In this document: piece after piece, positions 7,367 to 14,196 of the stretch
How positions within the stretch are numbered: the stretch's first letter is position 1
How the letters are laid out: each line of letters starts with the position of its first letter
Translations under genes and position numbers: made by a program
The notes under the pieces: model-generated
Database searches by the model: none
What the model saw: only the letters and a program-made list of their open reading frames with translations
What the model was told of the DNA's origin: nothing
IMG/VR virus record: IMGVR_UViG_3300046558_000406
Location: 1-59,924 of that record
Reading direction: 5' to 3' (one strand)
Length of the DNA: 59,924 nt
From: a virus

Positions 7367-9003
7367 GCCGCCACCTTCTCGAGGATTACCCCCGGCATGC
7401 TGAATGTGTCGCCCTGGACTTCCACAAGGTCATCGAGGTTCTGCCAGTTCACGGTGAGCACTGAAATAGGGGCTTCACCATTCGCCACGGCCTTCACTAA
7501 GGCATCAAGATCGGTAACCCGGGCCTGATTGCGCTCAGAGCGTGGCGCAACCTTCGGCGAACTGGATACCTGTCGTACGGTGGCGGCCGGAGCCACGCTC
7601 TTGACCGGCTCGGGCGCTACCGCTTGCTCAGGCTTCACCTCTGCGGCTTTCGCTGTTGCTGCCTGATCGTCAGCAATACGCTGTAGCTCCTGCTGCCTGA
7701 TCTGCTCGCGCTGCGCCTCCAGCTTTTTCGCCTCGGCCTGCTCGTGTTCGTTGATCCGAACCTTGATCAAGGAAACCAGATCCTCGTTCTGTTTCATGAC
7801 GAGCTGCTGCACATCGTTAAACAGGAAGGTGTGATCGACGGCCAGCTCAGCCAGGCTCGACAGATTCACGCGGATGGCGTCGGCAACCTGACTTGCTTCG
7901 ATCTTCGCCCGGGCAAGCTCGGTATCTACTGCGTCCTGCAGGCTGGCAATTGTCCGCTTGTTCTTCATTGCGCCAACGAAGTCTGCGGCAACCGCCGGGA
8001 TGGTTACGCGGCCCAGCGTCTGATTGATCGTCAAGACGTGAGCAGTGAGCGCCTGCTCAGCAGCCTGCTTGATGTTGGTTTTCACCAGCAGCTCTTGAGC
8101 CTTAACCAGCTTGTCGACCTTGAGGCGGGTTTCCCGGGCGTGAGCGCTGATTCGATCCAGCGACGAGAAAAGCTCATCGATGGTCTGAGTTTGCGACAGC
8201 GCCTGCTTCTTGGCTGCCGCTACTGCATCTTCAACGTCGCCGCACCACTTGACGGCCTTCTTCGCGTCTGCAAAGTCCTGATCGGTTGTTAGGGTGGTTT
8301 TCACCGAGTCGATAACCGCCATGGCAGACTGCTCGAACGCCTTGAGGTTGCTGGCGGTGACCATGCCGGTCAGCTCGATGCGCAGCGCTGGTAGCTCATC
8401 AGGGGCTTTGCCGACAACGATCGATGGAGCCTCGCCGATCACAAAGTCATCCAGATCGGCAGCGAACTGTTTCCAGCCTTCGACCAACTGTTCTGCGCGC
8501 CCCAGCATTGGCCGGTACTCCATGGAGACGAACTTGTCGTTGGTGCCATCCGAGCAAACGAAGATCACGCGCTCTGCACCACTGACCAGCAGTTGCTGCT
8601 CAAGCTGCCAGTAGTAGTGCGGGTCAAGTTGCTCGGCGCGCACCTGGGAGGCCAGGCCTTCGTTCCAGAGTTTGTGCTCGAACAGCGTCTCGCCCAGCAT
8701 GGTCGCGCCATCCATTGAGGCGAGCAGGTTGTCCTTCGTGCCCACAATCGGATACAGCTCTTCGCCGATCATGGTTTCTACGAGCGGCCTGGCCATGGCT
8801 TCGGTTGCGTGGCCGAGATCGAAGATGCGCTGCTGCTGAGGGGTAACCTCCGGCGTGAAGCCAGTCTTCTTCTGCGTCAGAAGCTCGGTGCGGGTTTGGT
8901 ATTTCGAGGCGCCCATCATGGCTGGCGCTTCGGAGGCGGTGAAGTAGTTGGCGCGCAGGGCGTGCCACTCAGCGCTGCCCTGAGCTACGTTATGGATGTT
9001 CAT
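7363..9003 (-). CDS. YqaJ-type (lambda exonuclease-like) recombination nuclease
   Basis: A 546-residue protein whose first about 200 residues form a YqaJ/lambda-Exo nuclease domain: SAEWHALRANYFTASEAPAM, then Asp98 (SMDG), Glu109-x-Lys111 (FEHK) and YYWQLEQQ, the PD-(D/E)XK core. It should degrade the 5' strand of double-stranded ends to give 3' single strands for annealing by the Bet protein. The rest is a long helical, coiled-coil-like extension with an Ala/Pro-rich linker (about 440-500), longer than in lambda Exo. Start overlaps the Bet stop as ATGA, so the two are co-translated. Confidence 0.9.
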   Translation of the reverse strand: MNIHNVAQGSAEWHALRANYFTASEAPAMMGASKYQTRTELLTQKKTGFTPEVTPQQQRIFDLGHATEAMARPLVETMIGEELYPIVGTKDNLLASMDGATMLGETLFEHKLWNEGLASQVRAEQLDPHYYWQLEQQLLVSGAERVIFVCSDGTNDKFVSMEYRPMLGRAEQLVEGWKQFAADLDDFVIGEAPSIVVGKAPDELPALRIELTGMVTASNLKAFEQSAMAVIDSVKTTLTTDQDFADAKKAVKWCGDVEDAVAAAKKQALSQTQTIDELFSSLDRISAHARETRLKVDKLVKAQELLVKTNIKQAAEQALTAHVLTINQTLGRVTIPAVAADFVGAMKNKRTIASLQDAVDTELARAKIEASQVADAIRVNLSSLAELAVDHTFLFNDVQQLVMKQNEDLVSLIKVRINEHEQAEAKKLEAQREQIRQQELQRIADDQAATAKAAEVKPEQAVAPEPVKSVAPAATVRQVSSSPKVAPRSERNQARVTDLDALVKAVANGEAPISVLTVNWQNLDDLVEVQGDTFSMPGVILEKVAA

Positions 9004-9824
9004 TCGGATGCTCCTTCGATTGGCGCGAGATTCGTGATCTGTTCGATCTGCTGCCCGCTCAGGGTGTATTTGCTGCTGACAGTGGCGATAAGGTGGGCTG
9101 GCGAGGATCGGCCGGCCTCAACAGCTATGCGCCACTTGGGAAGGTTTTCTTGAAGCTTCTCGTCTGGGTAGTCTTCCAGCACGGCAGGCTCACGAGATGG
9201 TTCTGGCTGCCGTTGCGAATTCACCTCTCGCGGCCCGTCGTCGAATACTTTTCCCTCCATCTCGTCAGCCGTAGGCGCTGATCCGACTTCAGGGAATGCC
9301 TTGCGTAACGCCTGGGCCTCGGCGCACTTCGCAAGCTGCGCGTATGCGCGGCGTTTCCACATGGAGTTTGGCGCGGCCGTGTCCTTGCTCGCCGTCGCAT
9401 AGTTCTCAAGCCAGCGCTCGTTCGCTGTGTACTCGGCGACCAGGCCGTTGCTCATCTGGCGCTTTACCGTAACCCGGCACCATTCGGGATACGTGACATC
9501 AACCCCGCTGAGCTTTGCTGTCACAGGAGGGCCATACTCTGGCTCTCCGATCCCGGCGTACTGGCCGGTGCGCGCTGCTTGGATTCGGTACAGCCCAATG
9601 CCAGGCATTACCGTGTCCTGCATCCGTTTCTCTTTCGAGTTCCAGATAGGAACGATATGCACCGGCTTTAGCATCGGGTCGAGCTGCGCCGCCTTGCAGT
9701 AGGCCAGCACCATAACGACTGAGTTGTGCGCAGCGCCTGGGTAAAGGCTGCCGCTGAGCACCTCGACGAGCGCATCCTCGGAAATGGCCGGAAAATTCTC
9801 GGCCTGCCTCATAACTGCGGACAT
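9000..9824 (-). CDS. bet: Bet/RecT-family single-strand annealing protein
   Basis: A 274-residue recombinase of the lambda Bet type: VVMVLAYCKAAQLDPMLKPV, then PGIGLYRIQAARTGQYAGIG, TYPEWCRVTVKR and WKRRAYAQLAKCAEAQALRK are family landmarks. It anneals the single strands made by the neighbouring exonuclease during phage replication and end repair. The C-terminal about 70 residues are low-complexity and acidic, then helical. GGAG precedes the start at 9824, and the gene overlaps the exonuclease start by four bases. Confidence 0.9.
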   Translation of the reverse strand: MSAVMRQAENFPAISEDALVEVLSGSLYPGAAHNSVVMVLAYCKAAQLDPMLKPVHIVPIWNSKEKRMQDTVMPGIGLYRIQAARTGQYAGIGEPEYGPPVTAKLSGVDVTYPEWCRVTVKRQMSNGLVAEYTANERWLENYATASKDTAAPNSMWKRRAYAQLAKCAEAQALRKAFPEVGSAPTADEMEGKVFDDGPREVNSQRQPEPSREPAVLEDYPDEKLQENLPKWRIAVEAGRSSPAHLIATVSSKYTLSGQQIEQITNLAPIEGASE

Positions 9825-9873
9825 GACTATCTCCACGCGCCATGCCGATTGCCGGGGCGCTGTGCGTTCAATG

Positions 9874-9902
9874 TTGTTTATGGGATATTCCGAAACTATT
9901 GA
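9874..9902 (+). promoter_or_regulatory. Possible promoter for the lone rightward gene
   Basis: TTGTTT at 9874-9879 and TATTGA at 9897-9902 are separated by 17 bases. They lie just upstream of the ribosome binding site (GGAG) of the rightward gene at 9914. The -10 match is only moderate. The gene would need its own promoter because everything around it is read leftwards. Confidence 0.3.
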
Positions 9903-9913
9903 TCGGAGAGCGA

Positions 9914-10189
9914 ATGATGGCAAAAGCTAAAATTCTTCCAGCACCGTCGCCAAGCAATGGTTATTACGGGGCAACTACTAAAAACACCGGGCTGGATCAG
10001 CGAGAAACGCTAGAGGAAATAATGATCAACTTGGCTACATCGCTGGGCATTCAGGTTATCTACAAAGCCTTGACTGCGAGATTCAGTTACATCTATGAAG
10101 TGCAATCACCCTCATTTAGCGGCTTCCAAAGCGCGTCAAATACTATTTTGGAGCTATCTAGAGCAGTAGCAAAAAAATCTAGTTCGTGA
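9914..10189 (+). CDS. Lone rightward gene inside the leftward operon, unknown
   Basis: A 91-residue basic protein with start MMAKAKILPAPSPS (two adjacent ATG codons, GGAG five bases before), followed by a helix and beta-rich sequence (IQVIYKALTARFSYIYEV) and a C-terminal helix. It is clearly A+T-richer than its neighbours and is transcribed against the surrounding operon, back to back with bet and towards the Lar-like gene. As with the gene at 5610, this fits a moron. No family recognised. Confidence 0.65.
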   Translation: MMAKAKILPAPSPSNGYYGATTKNTGLDQRETLEEIMINLATSLGIQVIYKALTARFSYIYEVQSPSFSGFQSASNTILELSRAVAKKSSS

Positions 10190-10288
10190 TTCGCTCTGCG
10201 TATGCGCTTGCGAGCATCCAGGCAGTTGCGAATAGGAGGGCGTATGCAGAGCCTCGCCAGTAAGCGAGTCTGCGGAGGCGCTGGCGGG

Positions 10289-10510
10289 TCAACTTATCGA
10301 CCCTTTATTTCTGGCATTCCAAAGCTTGATCACCATGTCGGCATCGACGTCCGGAACGTCCTCTCGGCAGATGGACATATTGGCGATACAGCCGGTGCAG
10401 TAAACGGCCACGGCCGAACCAAGAACGCCAGACTGAAAATTCCGGTAAGGCTGCTGAGTATCAATTTCAGCCGGATAGCCGCAGAAAGGGCAGGGTTTAA
10501 TTGAGCTCAT
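10289..10510 (-). CDS. Lar-like zinc-ribbon protein
   Basis: A 73-residue protein starting MSSIKPCPFCGYPAEID, with CPFC and CTGC zinc-binding pairs and a closing IKLWNARN. This is the layout of the Lar / restriction-alleviation family (KPCPFCG ... C-x2-C ... W-N-x-R). Lar of Rac prophage eases type I restriction by boosting modification; whether this homologue does so is inference, but a DNA methylase gene is in the same operon. Its start overlaps the upstream stop as ATGA. Confidence 0.75.
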   Translation of the reverse strand: MSSIKPCPFCGYPAEIDTQQPYRNFQSGVLGSAVAVYCTGCIANMSICREDVPDVDADMVIKLWNARNKGSIS

Positions 10511-10695
10511 GGCCGCACCTCAACCTTTGGCGCCACATACCGATGAACCCATGGCCCGCCCGGCTCGCGGTAAGACTTCAGCGGCCAGCCGACATAGCCC
10601 AGGCGCTCGGCGCGCTGGATTACGTCAGCAGGGTTAGCCCCGGCGATCTCTTCGAGCATTTCGTCTATCAGGGATTTAACGATTGGCGTGCTCAT
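10507..10695 (-). CDS. Phage hypothetical protein (62 aa)
   Basis: Begins MSTPIVKSLIDEMLEEIAGA: an N-terminal helix, then a basic beta-rich tail. It overlaps both neighbours by four bases and belongs to a chain of coupled small genes. No motif or family recognised. Confidence 0.65.
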   Translation of the reverse strand: MSTPIVKSLIDEMLEEIAGANPADVIQRAERLGYVGWPLKSYREPGGPWVHRYVAPKVEVRP

Positions 10696-10883
10696 GCTGC
10701 CTCCCTGCGCCCGGCGGTGATTTTGTTCAGGCGCTTGCAGTAGTGTGAAAACTCTTCGAGGGTGATCAGGTGGTCGGTCATCATCTTGGTGATGATTCGC
10801 TGCACCAGAATCGTCTCGCCGTAGGCGCTGGCTGGGTGCTCAAGGCTTTCCAGTGCGTCGTCGATCAGGATGTGAGGGCTCAA
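10692..10883 (-). CDS. Phage hypothetical protein (63 aa), TTG start
   Basis: Taken to start at a TTG that overlaps the upstream stop as TTGA, with GGAG about nine bases before it; the reading frame further upstream is inside the previous gene and has no site. The protein (SPHILIDDALESLEHPASAY, then TKMMTDHLITLEEFSHYCKR) is helical. A GTG nine bases upstream is an alternative. Function unknown. Confidence 0.55.
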   Translation of the reverse strand: MSPHILIDDALESLEHPASAYGETILVQRIITKMMTDHLITLEEFSHYCKRLNKITAGRREAA

Positions 10884-11338
10884 AATCCACACTCCGACTG
10901 GGCCTTGTCGTCTGCCCGTACCGCTTCGGCATACTCTTCGGCGACCGGTGATAGCAACTCCAGCGCCAAGTCCTGCACTACCCGGCACTCGCCCTCGTCA
11001 ACGCCCTCGTCAACGCCCAGGGCCTCGGATGCGAGCCGGTACAGTTCGTCATCTTTGTGAGCGCGGCGCATGAGCTCGATCAGGATCCGCTCGACTGCGA
11101 AGTGATCATTCGGCAACTCAGCCAAATGCTCGGCGACCTTTTCGACAAGCTTGAACTCGTCAATCAGAACCCCGTCGCGCCCCCATGGGTTGGGCTTAAT
11201 CACATTGCGCCCGGCCATCAGCTTGACCGTGGATCGCTCAACCCAATCTTGGCCCTCTGCAGTTTCGAGAAAACCGTCATCCTCCAGAGGCAACGCGCGG
11301 TCGTAGTTCTGTTGTGCAATCTGCAATGCAGCGTTCAT
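10880..11338 (-). CDS. Phage hypothetical acidic protein
   Basis: A 152-residue, mainly helical acidic protein. It contains WVERSTVKLMAGRNVIKPNP and a Glu/Asp-rich C-terminal half with a tandem GVDEGVDEG. A strong GGAGG precedes the ATG at 11338. It is the first of a run of coupled small genes leading to the recombination module. Function unknown. Confidence 0.7.
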   Translation of the reverse strand: MNAALQIAQQNYDRALPLEDDGFLETAEGQDWVERSTVKLMAGRNVIKPNPWGRDGVLIDEFKLVEKVAEHLAELPNDHFAVERILIELMRRAHKDDELYRLASEALGVDEGVDEGECRVVQDLALELLSPVAEEYAEAVRADDKAQSECGF

Positions 11339-11359
11339 GGTTGCCTCCAGTGGGCTGGG

Positions 11360-11584
11360 TTATGCGTTGCGGGCTACGATCATTGCGTCGGCCATTTGGT
11401 AGGCGCAGACGGCAACGCCTTCATTGGTGCTTTCCCAGCCATCAGCCGAGAAGTAACCATCAGCCATTGCCTGCCATGCGACCGGCAACGCCTTGGCTGC
11501 GAGGTAATCACGAAGGGTTATTCCCTGGTTCTCCTCAAGGGAATAGTCGCTAGGAAATACCGGTCCGCCTGTTTCTTTACTCAT
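11360..11584 (-). CDS. Phage hypothetical protein (74 aa)
   Basis: Begins MSKETGGPVFPSDYS and contains GITLRDYLAAKALPVAW and ending AYQMADAMIVARNA. The pattern G-x-T-L-R-D-Y-x-A-A-K-A followed by a C-terminal ADAM(I/L) helix is common to a widespread small phage early protein of unknown function. AGGA lies eight bases before the ATG; a GTG one codon upstream is less likely. Confidence 0.75.
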   Translation of the reverse strand: MSKETGGPVFPSDYSLEENQGITLRDYLAAKALPVAWQAMADGYFSADGWESTNEGVAVCAYQMADAMIVARNA

Positions 11585-12028
11585 CACTCAATCCTCAGTC
11601 AGTGAATCAATTCGGCTGGAAACCCGAACACGGCTGTAGTCCGCAAAGGAGCCGGTGGATTTCCATGCGAATTGATTCGGGGTAGGGGTGTAGGAGGGGT
11701 GCCGGTTACGCTGTCCGGCTCCAGCGCTCTATGGGGCTTTCGCCACGGTCGAACTGGACGTTGTGATGCAGAGACCGGAGCTGATCCCGGCACGACTATT
11801 AGCGGCCTTAGTGACACCGGAGTTTCACCGGGGCGAAGGTTTCAGCCGCTTATTCCTGGACTCGCCGTGGCCATCTGGGCGCTTACTCACTCTACCGGCC
11901 ACGATTCCCGCGATCCCTCAGGTCTTACACTTGCGCATCAGCCTGCGCATTCATCTGCATCGGTAGAGCGTCTCGCCGGTAACGACATTTGATCCGGACG
12001 ATTCGAGGCGCTCTCCGATGAAGACGAG
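11585..12028. other. About 440 bases without a convincing gene
   Basis: Between the 11360-11584 gene and the hairpin at 12029 no reading frame has both a ribosome binding site and a protein-like sequence. Short open frames exist on both strands but are Pro/Arg-rich shadows. The segment is within the leftward operon and may hold an untranslated leader or RNA. Confidence 0.5.
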
Positions 12029-12052
12029 AAAGCCCGAGAACACCCGGGCTTT
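12029..12052 (-). terminator. Hairpin terminator inside the leftward operon
   Basis: AAAGCCCG (12029-12036) pairs with CGGGCTTT (12045-12052) around an eight-base loop. Read leftwards it ends in TTTC rather than a long T-run, so it is a moderate terminator. It lies about 60 bases beyond the 12111-12251 gene and could be the site where antitermination from the upstream nut-like element matters. Confidence 0.55.
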
Positions 12053-12110
12053 CCAATTCATGTGTTTCTCAGGTATCGAAGGTTGTTGGCGGGACGGCGG
12101 CACCCGAACG

Positions 12111-12251
12111 CTAGGCCGCCCCGATGGATGTTCGCCAGACTTCGGCAGGGCGCGATGCCCGTTCAAACTCGGCGCTCGCACTGTTCTGGCATGTAAGCGA
12201 TTCGGGTCGCTCAAAGCTCAGTGCTGCGCCGATCAGGATGATCTGGAGCAT
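12111..12251 (-). CDS. Small hypothetical protein (46 aa)
   Basis: Begins MLQIILIGAALSFERPESLT, a short hydrophobic N-terminus followed by a polar C-terminal half ending RTSIGAA. The case for a real gene is an excellent AGGAG six bases before the ATG. It sits alone between the 12353-12658 gene and a terminator. Function unknown; could be a small membrane-associated peptide. Confidence 0.5.
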   Translation of the reverse strand: MLQIILIGAALSFERPESLTCQNSASAEFERASRPAEVWRTSIGAA

Positions 12252-12352
12252 GGTTTCTCCTGTGGTTGGTGATGCAGGTGGGCGGTTATAGGCCGCAGTT
12301 TCGTCCACATCCTTCAGCCAACTCTGTGAATTGGCTGAGGCGATGCTTTCTC

Positions 12353-12658
12353 TCACTCCTTGCCCATAGGGCTGGCTGTGGCCTTGGTGATGGCGGCATG
12401 GCTTGCCTTGATGGCCGGTTGCGCCCAATCCGGCTGAACGCCATCGTCATACGCCTCAAGCATCAGCCGAACAGCTGCAAGAAGATCAGGCGCCGCTACG
12501 GACAGATCGGTATTCGCCTCAGCTTCGGCAACCCGCTCCGGAGCACCAGAGCAAACGATGGTCACGCCGCGAAATCCGACTCGCTCACCGGCGGCATCAA
12601 CCACGTTGCCGAACTTGTCGCGGCTCCATGGCCCCGGCGTAAACTTCGACTCACTCAT
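12353..12658 (-). CDS. Phage hypothetical protein, FTPGPW type
   Basis: A 101-residue protein starting MSESKFTPGPWSRDKFGNVV and containing EANTDLSVAAPDLLAAVRLM. The F-T-P-G-P-W opening and the A-x-x-x-AAAPDLLAAL-like helix are hallmarks of a very common small phage protein of unknown function. Its ATG overlaps the upstream stop (TGATG). Confidence 0.85.
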   Translation of the reverse strand: MSESKFTPGPWSRDKFGNVVDAAGERVGFRGVTIVCSGAPERVAEAEANTDLSVAAPDLLAAVRLMLEAYDDGVQPDWAQPAIKASHAAITKATASPMGKE

Positions 12659-12795
12659 CACTTACCTCCCACAGATCTAGCCAGGCGCATCCATACATCA
12701 CGCTGAGCCAGGCAATCGTTTTTGAATTGTTTCTCGCGGAGTGCGAGATGGTTATGGTTACGGGCTGCTTGTACTGCGAGTTGCTTGAGGGACAT
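12658..12795 (-). CDS. Small phage protein (45 aa)
   Basis: Reads MSLKQLAVQAARNHNHLALR and ends RLARSVGGK; helical and basic. AAGGA lies eight bases before the ATG, and the stop overlaps the next start as TGATG, which together mark it as translated. Function unknown. Confidence 0.65.
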   Translation of the reverse strand: MSLKQLAVQAARNHNHLALREKQFKNDCLAQRDVWMRLARSVGGK

Positions 12796-12858
12796 GAGGG
12801 GCTTCCTTGCGGATTGATTTCCCGATGCGGCCTAGGCTTAAGCCGCATAAGGAAAGCG

Positions 12859-13077
12859 TTACGTTGCAAAATCATGCCAAGCATTCAGGTACTGGCTGCC
12901 GTTGCTGCTGTTGGTAAACCTCCAGATCAACACATCCATACCGCCGCCAACCTCGCGGAAGTAACAGAGGTTTTCATCGACGCGATCAACCCAGCCGAGT
13001 AACTCCCCGGCAGGCTTGGTCATGTGTTTGTCGCTGGTGAAGACGCGACAGCCCTTCATGGGCTTGAACAGCCGCAT
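12859..13077 (-). CDS. Phage hypothetical protein (72 aa)
   Basis: Starts MRLFKPMKGCRVFTSDKHM, compact and beta-rich with several aromatic residues (CYFREVGGGMDVLIWRF). TGATG coupling to the gene before it fixes the start. No family recognised. Confidence 0.65.
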   Translation of the reverse strand: MRLFKPMKGCRVFTSDKHMTKPAGELLGWVDRVDENLCYFREVGGGMDVLIWRFTNSSNGSQYLNAWHDFAT

Positions 13078-13283
13078 CACGCATGCATCCGCACGGTGAT
13101 GTAGCCGTTACTGGCCACGATGCGCTCCCACTGGTTGAAGAAGACGATGCCGCCGAACTTGTCGATGGCTGCCTGCTTCACCTTGCTGAGCACATCGTCT
13201 GGACTCTCGCTGCCCTCTGGCAGAGCAAGCCATTCGAGACGCTTGCCGTTGCTGAGACTTGAATCGATATTGAACTGAGCCAT
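13077..13283 (-). CDS. Phage hypothetical protein (68 aa)
   Basis: Starts MAQFNIDSSLSNGKRLEWLA with AGGAGG seven bases before it, and ends GYITVRMHA. Alpha/beta, no motif. It lies between a Cys-motif protein and the 12859-13077 gene to which it is coupled. Function unknown. Confidence 0.7.
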   Translation of the reverse strand: MAQFNIDSSLSNGKRLEWLALPEGSESPDDVLSKVKQAAIDKFGGIVFFNQWERIVASNGYITVRMHA

Positions 13284-13326
13284 CTCTCTACCTCCTGATT
13301 GCCCATAGGCGAATGGGGGAATGGGG

Positions 13327-13521
13327 TTAGGCTGCGATGACCTTAATAGGCGTGAAGCGCGACGGACTCCAGTCGCACGACTCGTCTTCAGGGATATGGC
13401 CAAACATCGCAGTGCAGCGGCGGCAATGGGCGCAGTCACCGCAGGTTTTGCCCTCAGGCAGATTCATCTTGTCCGCGTTGTTGGCTGAGCGCGGGTAGGG
13501 CGCTCTCTTTTCGGTAGTCAT
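13327..13521 (-). CDS. Small phage zinc-binding protein
   Basis: A 64-residue protein with MNLPEGKTCGDCAHCRRCTA, then FGHIPEDESCDWSPSRF: five or six cysteines in the arrangement C-x2-C-x2-C-x2-C, then a further C, typical of a small zinc-binding phage protein seen in several siphovirus early regions. GGAGG lies eight bases before the ATG. Function unknown. Confidence 0.75.
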   Translation of the reverse strand: MTTEKRAPYPRSANNADKMNLPEGKTCGDCAHCRRCTAMFGHIPEDESCDWSPSRFTPIKVIAA

Positions 13522-13581
13522 CAGTTGGTCCTCCGTTGATTTCCAATGCCGCCTCATCGAAGCGGCATCAGGAATCTGCGG

Positions 13582-13773
13582 TCATGCTGCGAGTGCATTC
13601 AGCTTCTTGCGGCAATCAGTCATCTCGGCGTAGCAACGGCTTGCTTCGACTGAGTCGCCTTTGCGAAGTGCTTGGATCGCCCAGCGCTTCCACTCAGAGA
13701 TGAAAAAGCGAAGATCCATTGCAATGGCGGCGGTTTCAGAAATGAACTGACCTTTCTCGTTGCGGTAAACCAT
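13582..13773 (-). CDS. First gene of the leftward operon (63 aa), unknown
   Basis: Starts MVYRNEKGQFISETAAIAMD with GGGAGG upstream; the remainder is one or two long helices (ISEWKRWAIQALRKGD, CYAEMTDCRKKLNAL). It is the promoter-proximal gene of the PL operon, the place of N in lambda, but it has no arginine-rich RNA-binding motif, so calling it an antiterminator would be guesswork. Confidence 0.65.
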   Translation of the reverse strand: MVYRNEKGQFISETAAIAMDLRFFISEWKRWAIQALRKGDSVEASRCYAEMTDCRKKLNALAA

Positions 13774-13963
13774 GGTGAATCCCTCCCGGTTGATTTCCCT
13801 GATACCCCTGTCTCCAAGGGCATCGAGGAAATCTGTGCTCAAACCAGGCCCCGGTCGCTTATCCGGTATCACGCTTCCCGCTTCGCTTGGGGCCTGCGTG
13901 TCGCTTGAATGACAGCTTCATGGCCGTCACACCTGTTTGCAGCTCGCCCTGTTGGGTCTGCTG

Positions 13964-14008
13964 GCCTTCTATGCCTGAAGGCTCGGCGGTCTAAGTTGTG
14001 AAAGAGCG
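13964..14008 (-). promoter_or_regulatory. nut-like site (boxA and boxB hairpin)
   Basis: Read leftwards, CGCTCTTTCACA (14008-13997) closely matches the boxA antitermination element (lambda CGCTCTTACACA, rrn TGCTCTTTAACA). It is followed 14 bases later by a hairpin, GCCTTC and GAAGGC (13982-13964) with a seven-base loop, in the place of boxB. Both lie in the untranslated leader between PL and the first gene. This suggests N-type or Nus-dependent antitermination of the leftward operon. Confidence 0.55.
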
Positions 14009-14058
14009 CAGACCCGATTGAGGCCCTGGCGAGTCGCTGTAGTGGCTCGATGGAGTGA

Positions 14059-14087
14059 ACATTACGCTGTGTAATATTCATCGTCAA
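14059..14087 (-). promoter_or_regulatory. PL early promoter
   Basis: Leftward TTGACG (14087-14082), 17-base spacer, then TAATGT (14064-14059): a good sigma-70 promoter. It overlaps two of the repressor half-site repeats, so it should be shut by the S24 repressor in the lysogen. It would drive the whole leftward operon down to the integrase. Confidence 0.65.
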
Positions 14088-14121
14088 TACTATGTGTAAT
14101 ATTTTTTCAGTCATCCGTAAT
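14061..14121. promoter_or_regulatory. Left operator cluster (OL)
   Basis: Three GTAAT-containing sites: ATTAC-N5-GTAAT at 14061-14075, AATAC-N5-GTAAT at 14086-14100 and a half site GTAAT at 14117-14121, centres about 21-25 bases apart. The same ATTAC-N5-GTAAT palindrome recurs on the other side of the repressor gene, which is the OL/OR logic of lambdoid phages. Confidence 0.6.
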
Positions 14122-14136
14122 ATCCCTTCGGCCGGT

Positions 14137-14149
14137 CAAATCGCAGGCA
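14137..14149. repeat. 13-base direct repeat, copy 1
   Basis: CAAATCGCAGGCA occurs here and again at 15750-15762, each time directly before an A-run and a terminator hairpin. The two copies bracket the immunity region. Confidence 0.7.
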
Positions 14150-14150
14150 T

Positions 14151-14174
14151 GAAAAAGCCCGCGCTGGGCGGGCT
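14151..14174 (-). terminator. Terminator of the repressor gene
   Basis: AAGCCCGC ... GCGGGCTT hairpin; read leftwards it is followed by five T residues. It lies about 25 bases after the repressor stop codon and would keep repressor transcription out of the PL operon. Confidence 0.8.
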
Positions 14175-14196
14175 TATATAATGCGGTGGCTGCTGT

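Noticed and set aside
11599-11992. Open frames on both strands in the 11.6-12.0 kb gap
   Set aside because: No ribosome binding sites, Pro/Arg-rich composition and no protein-like pattern.
13869-14114. An 81-codon leftward frame across the PL region
   Set aside because: It would start upstream of PL's -10 and spans the nut-like site and operators; its sequence is Arg-rich and not protein-like.
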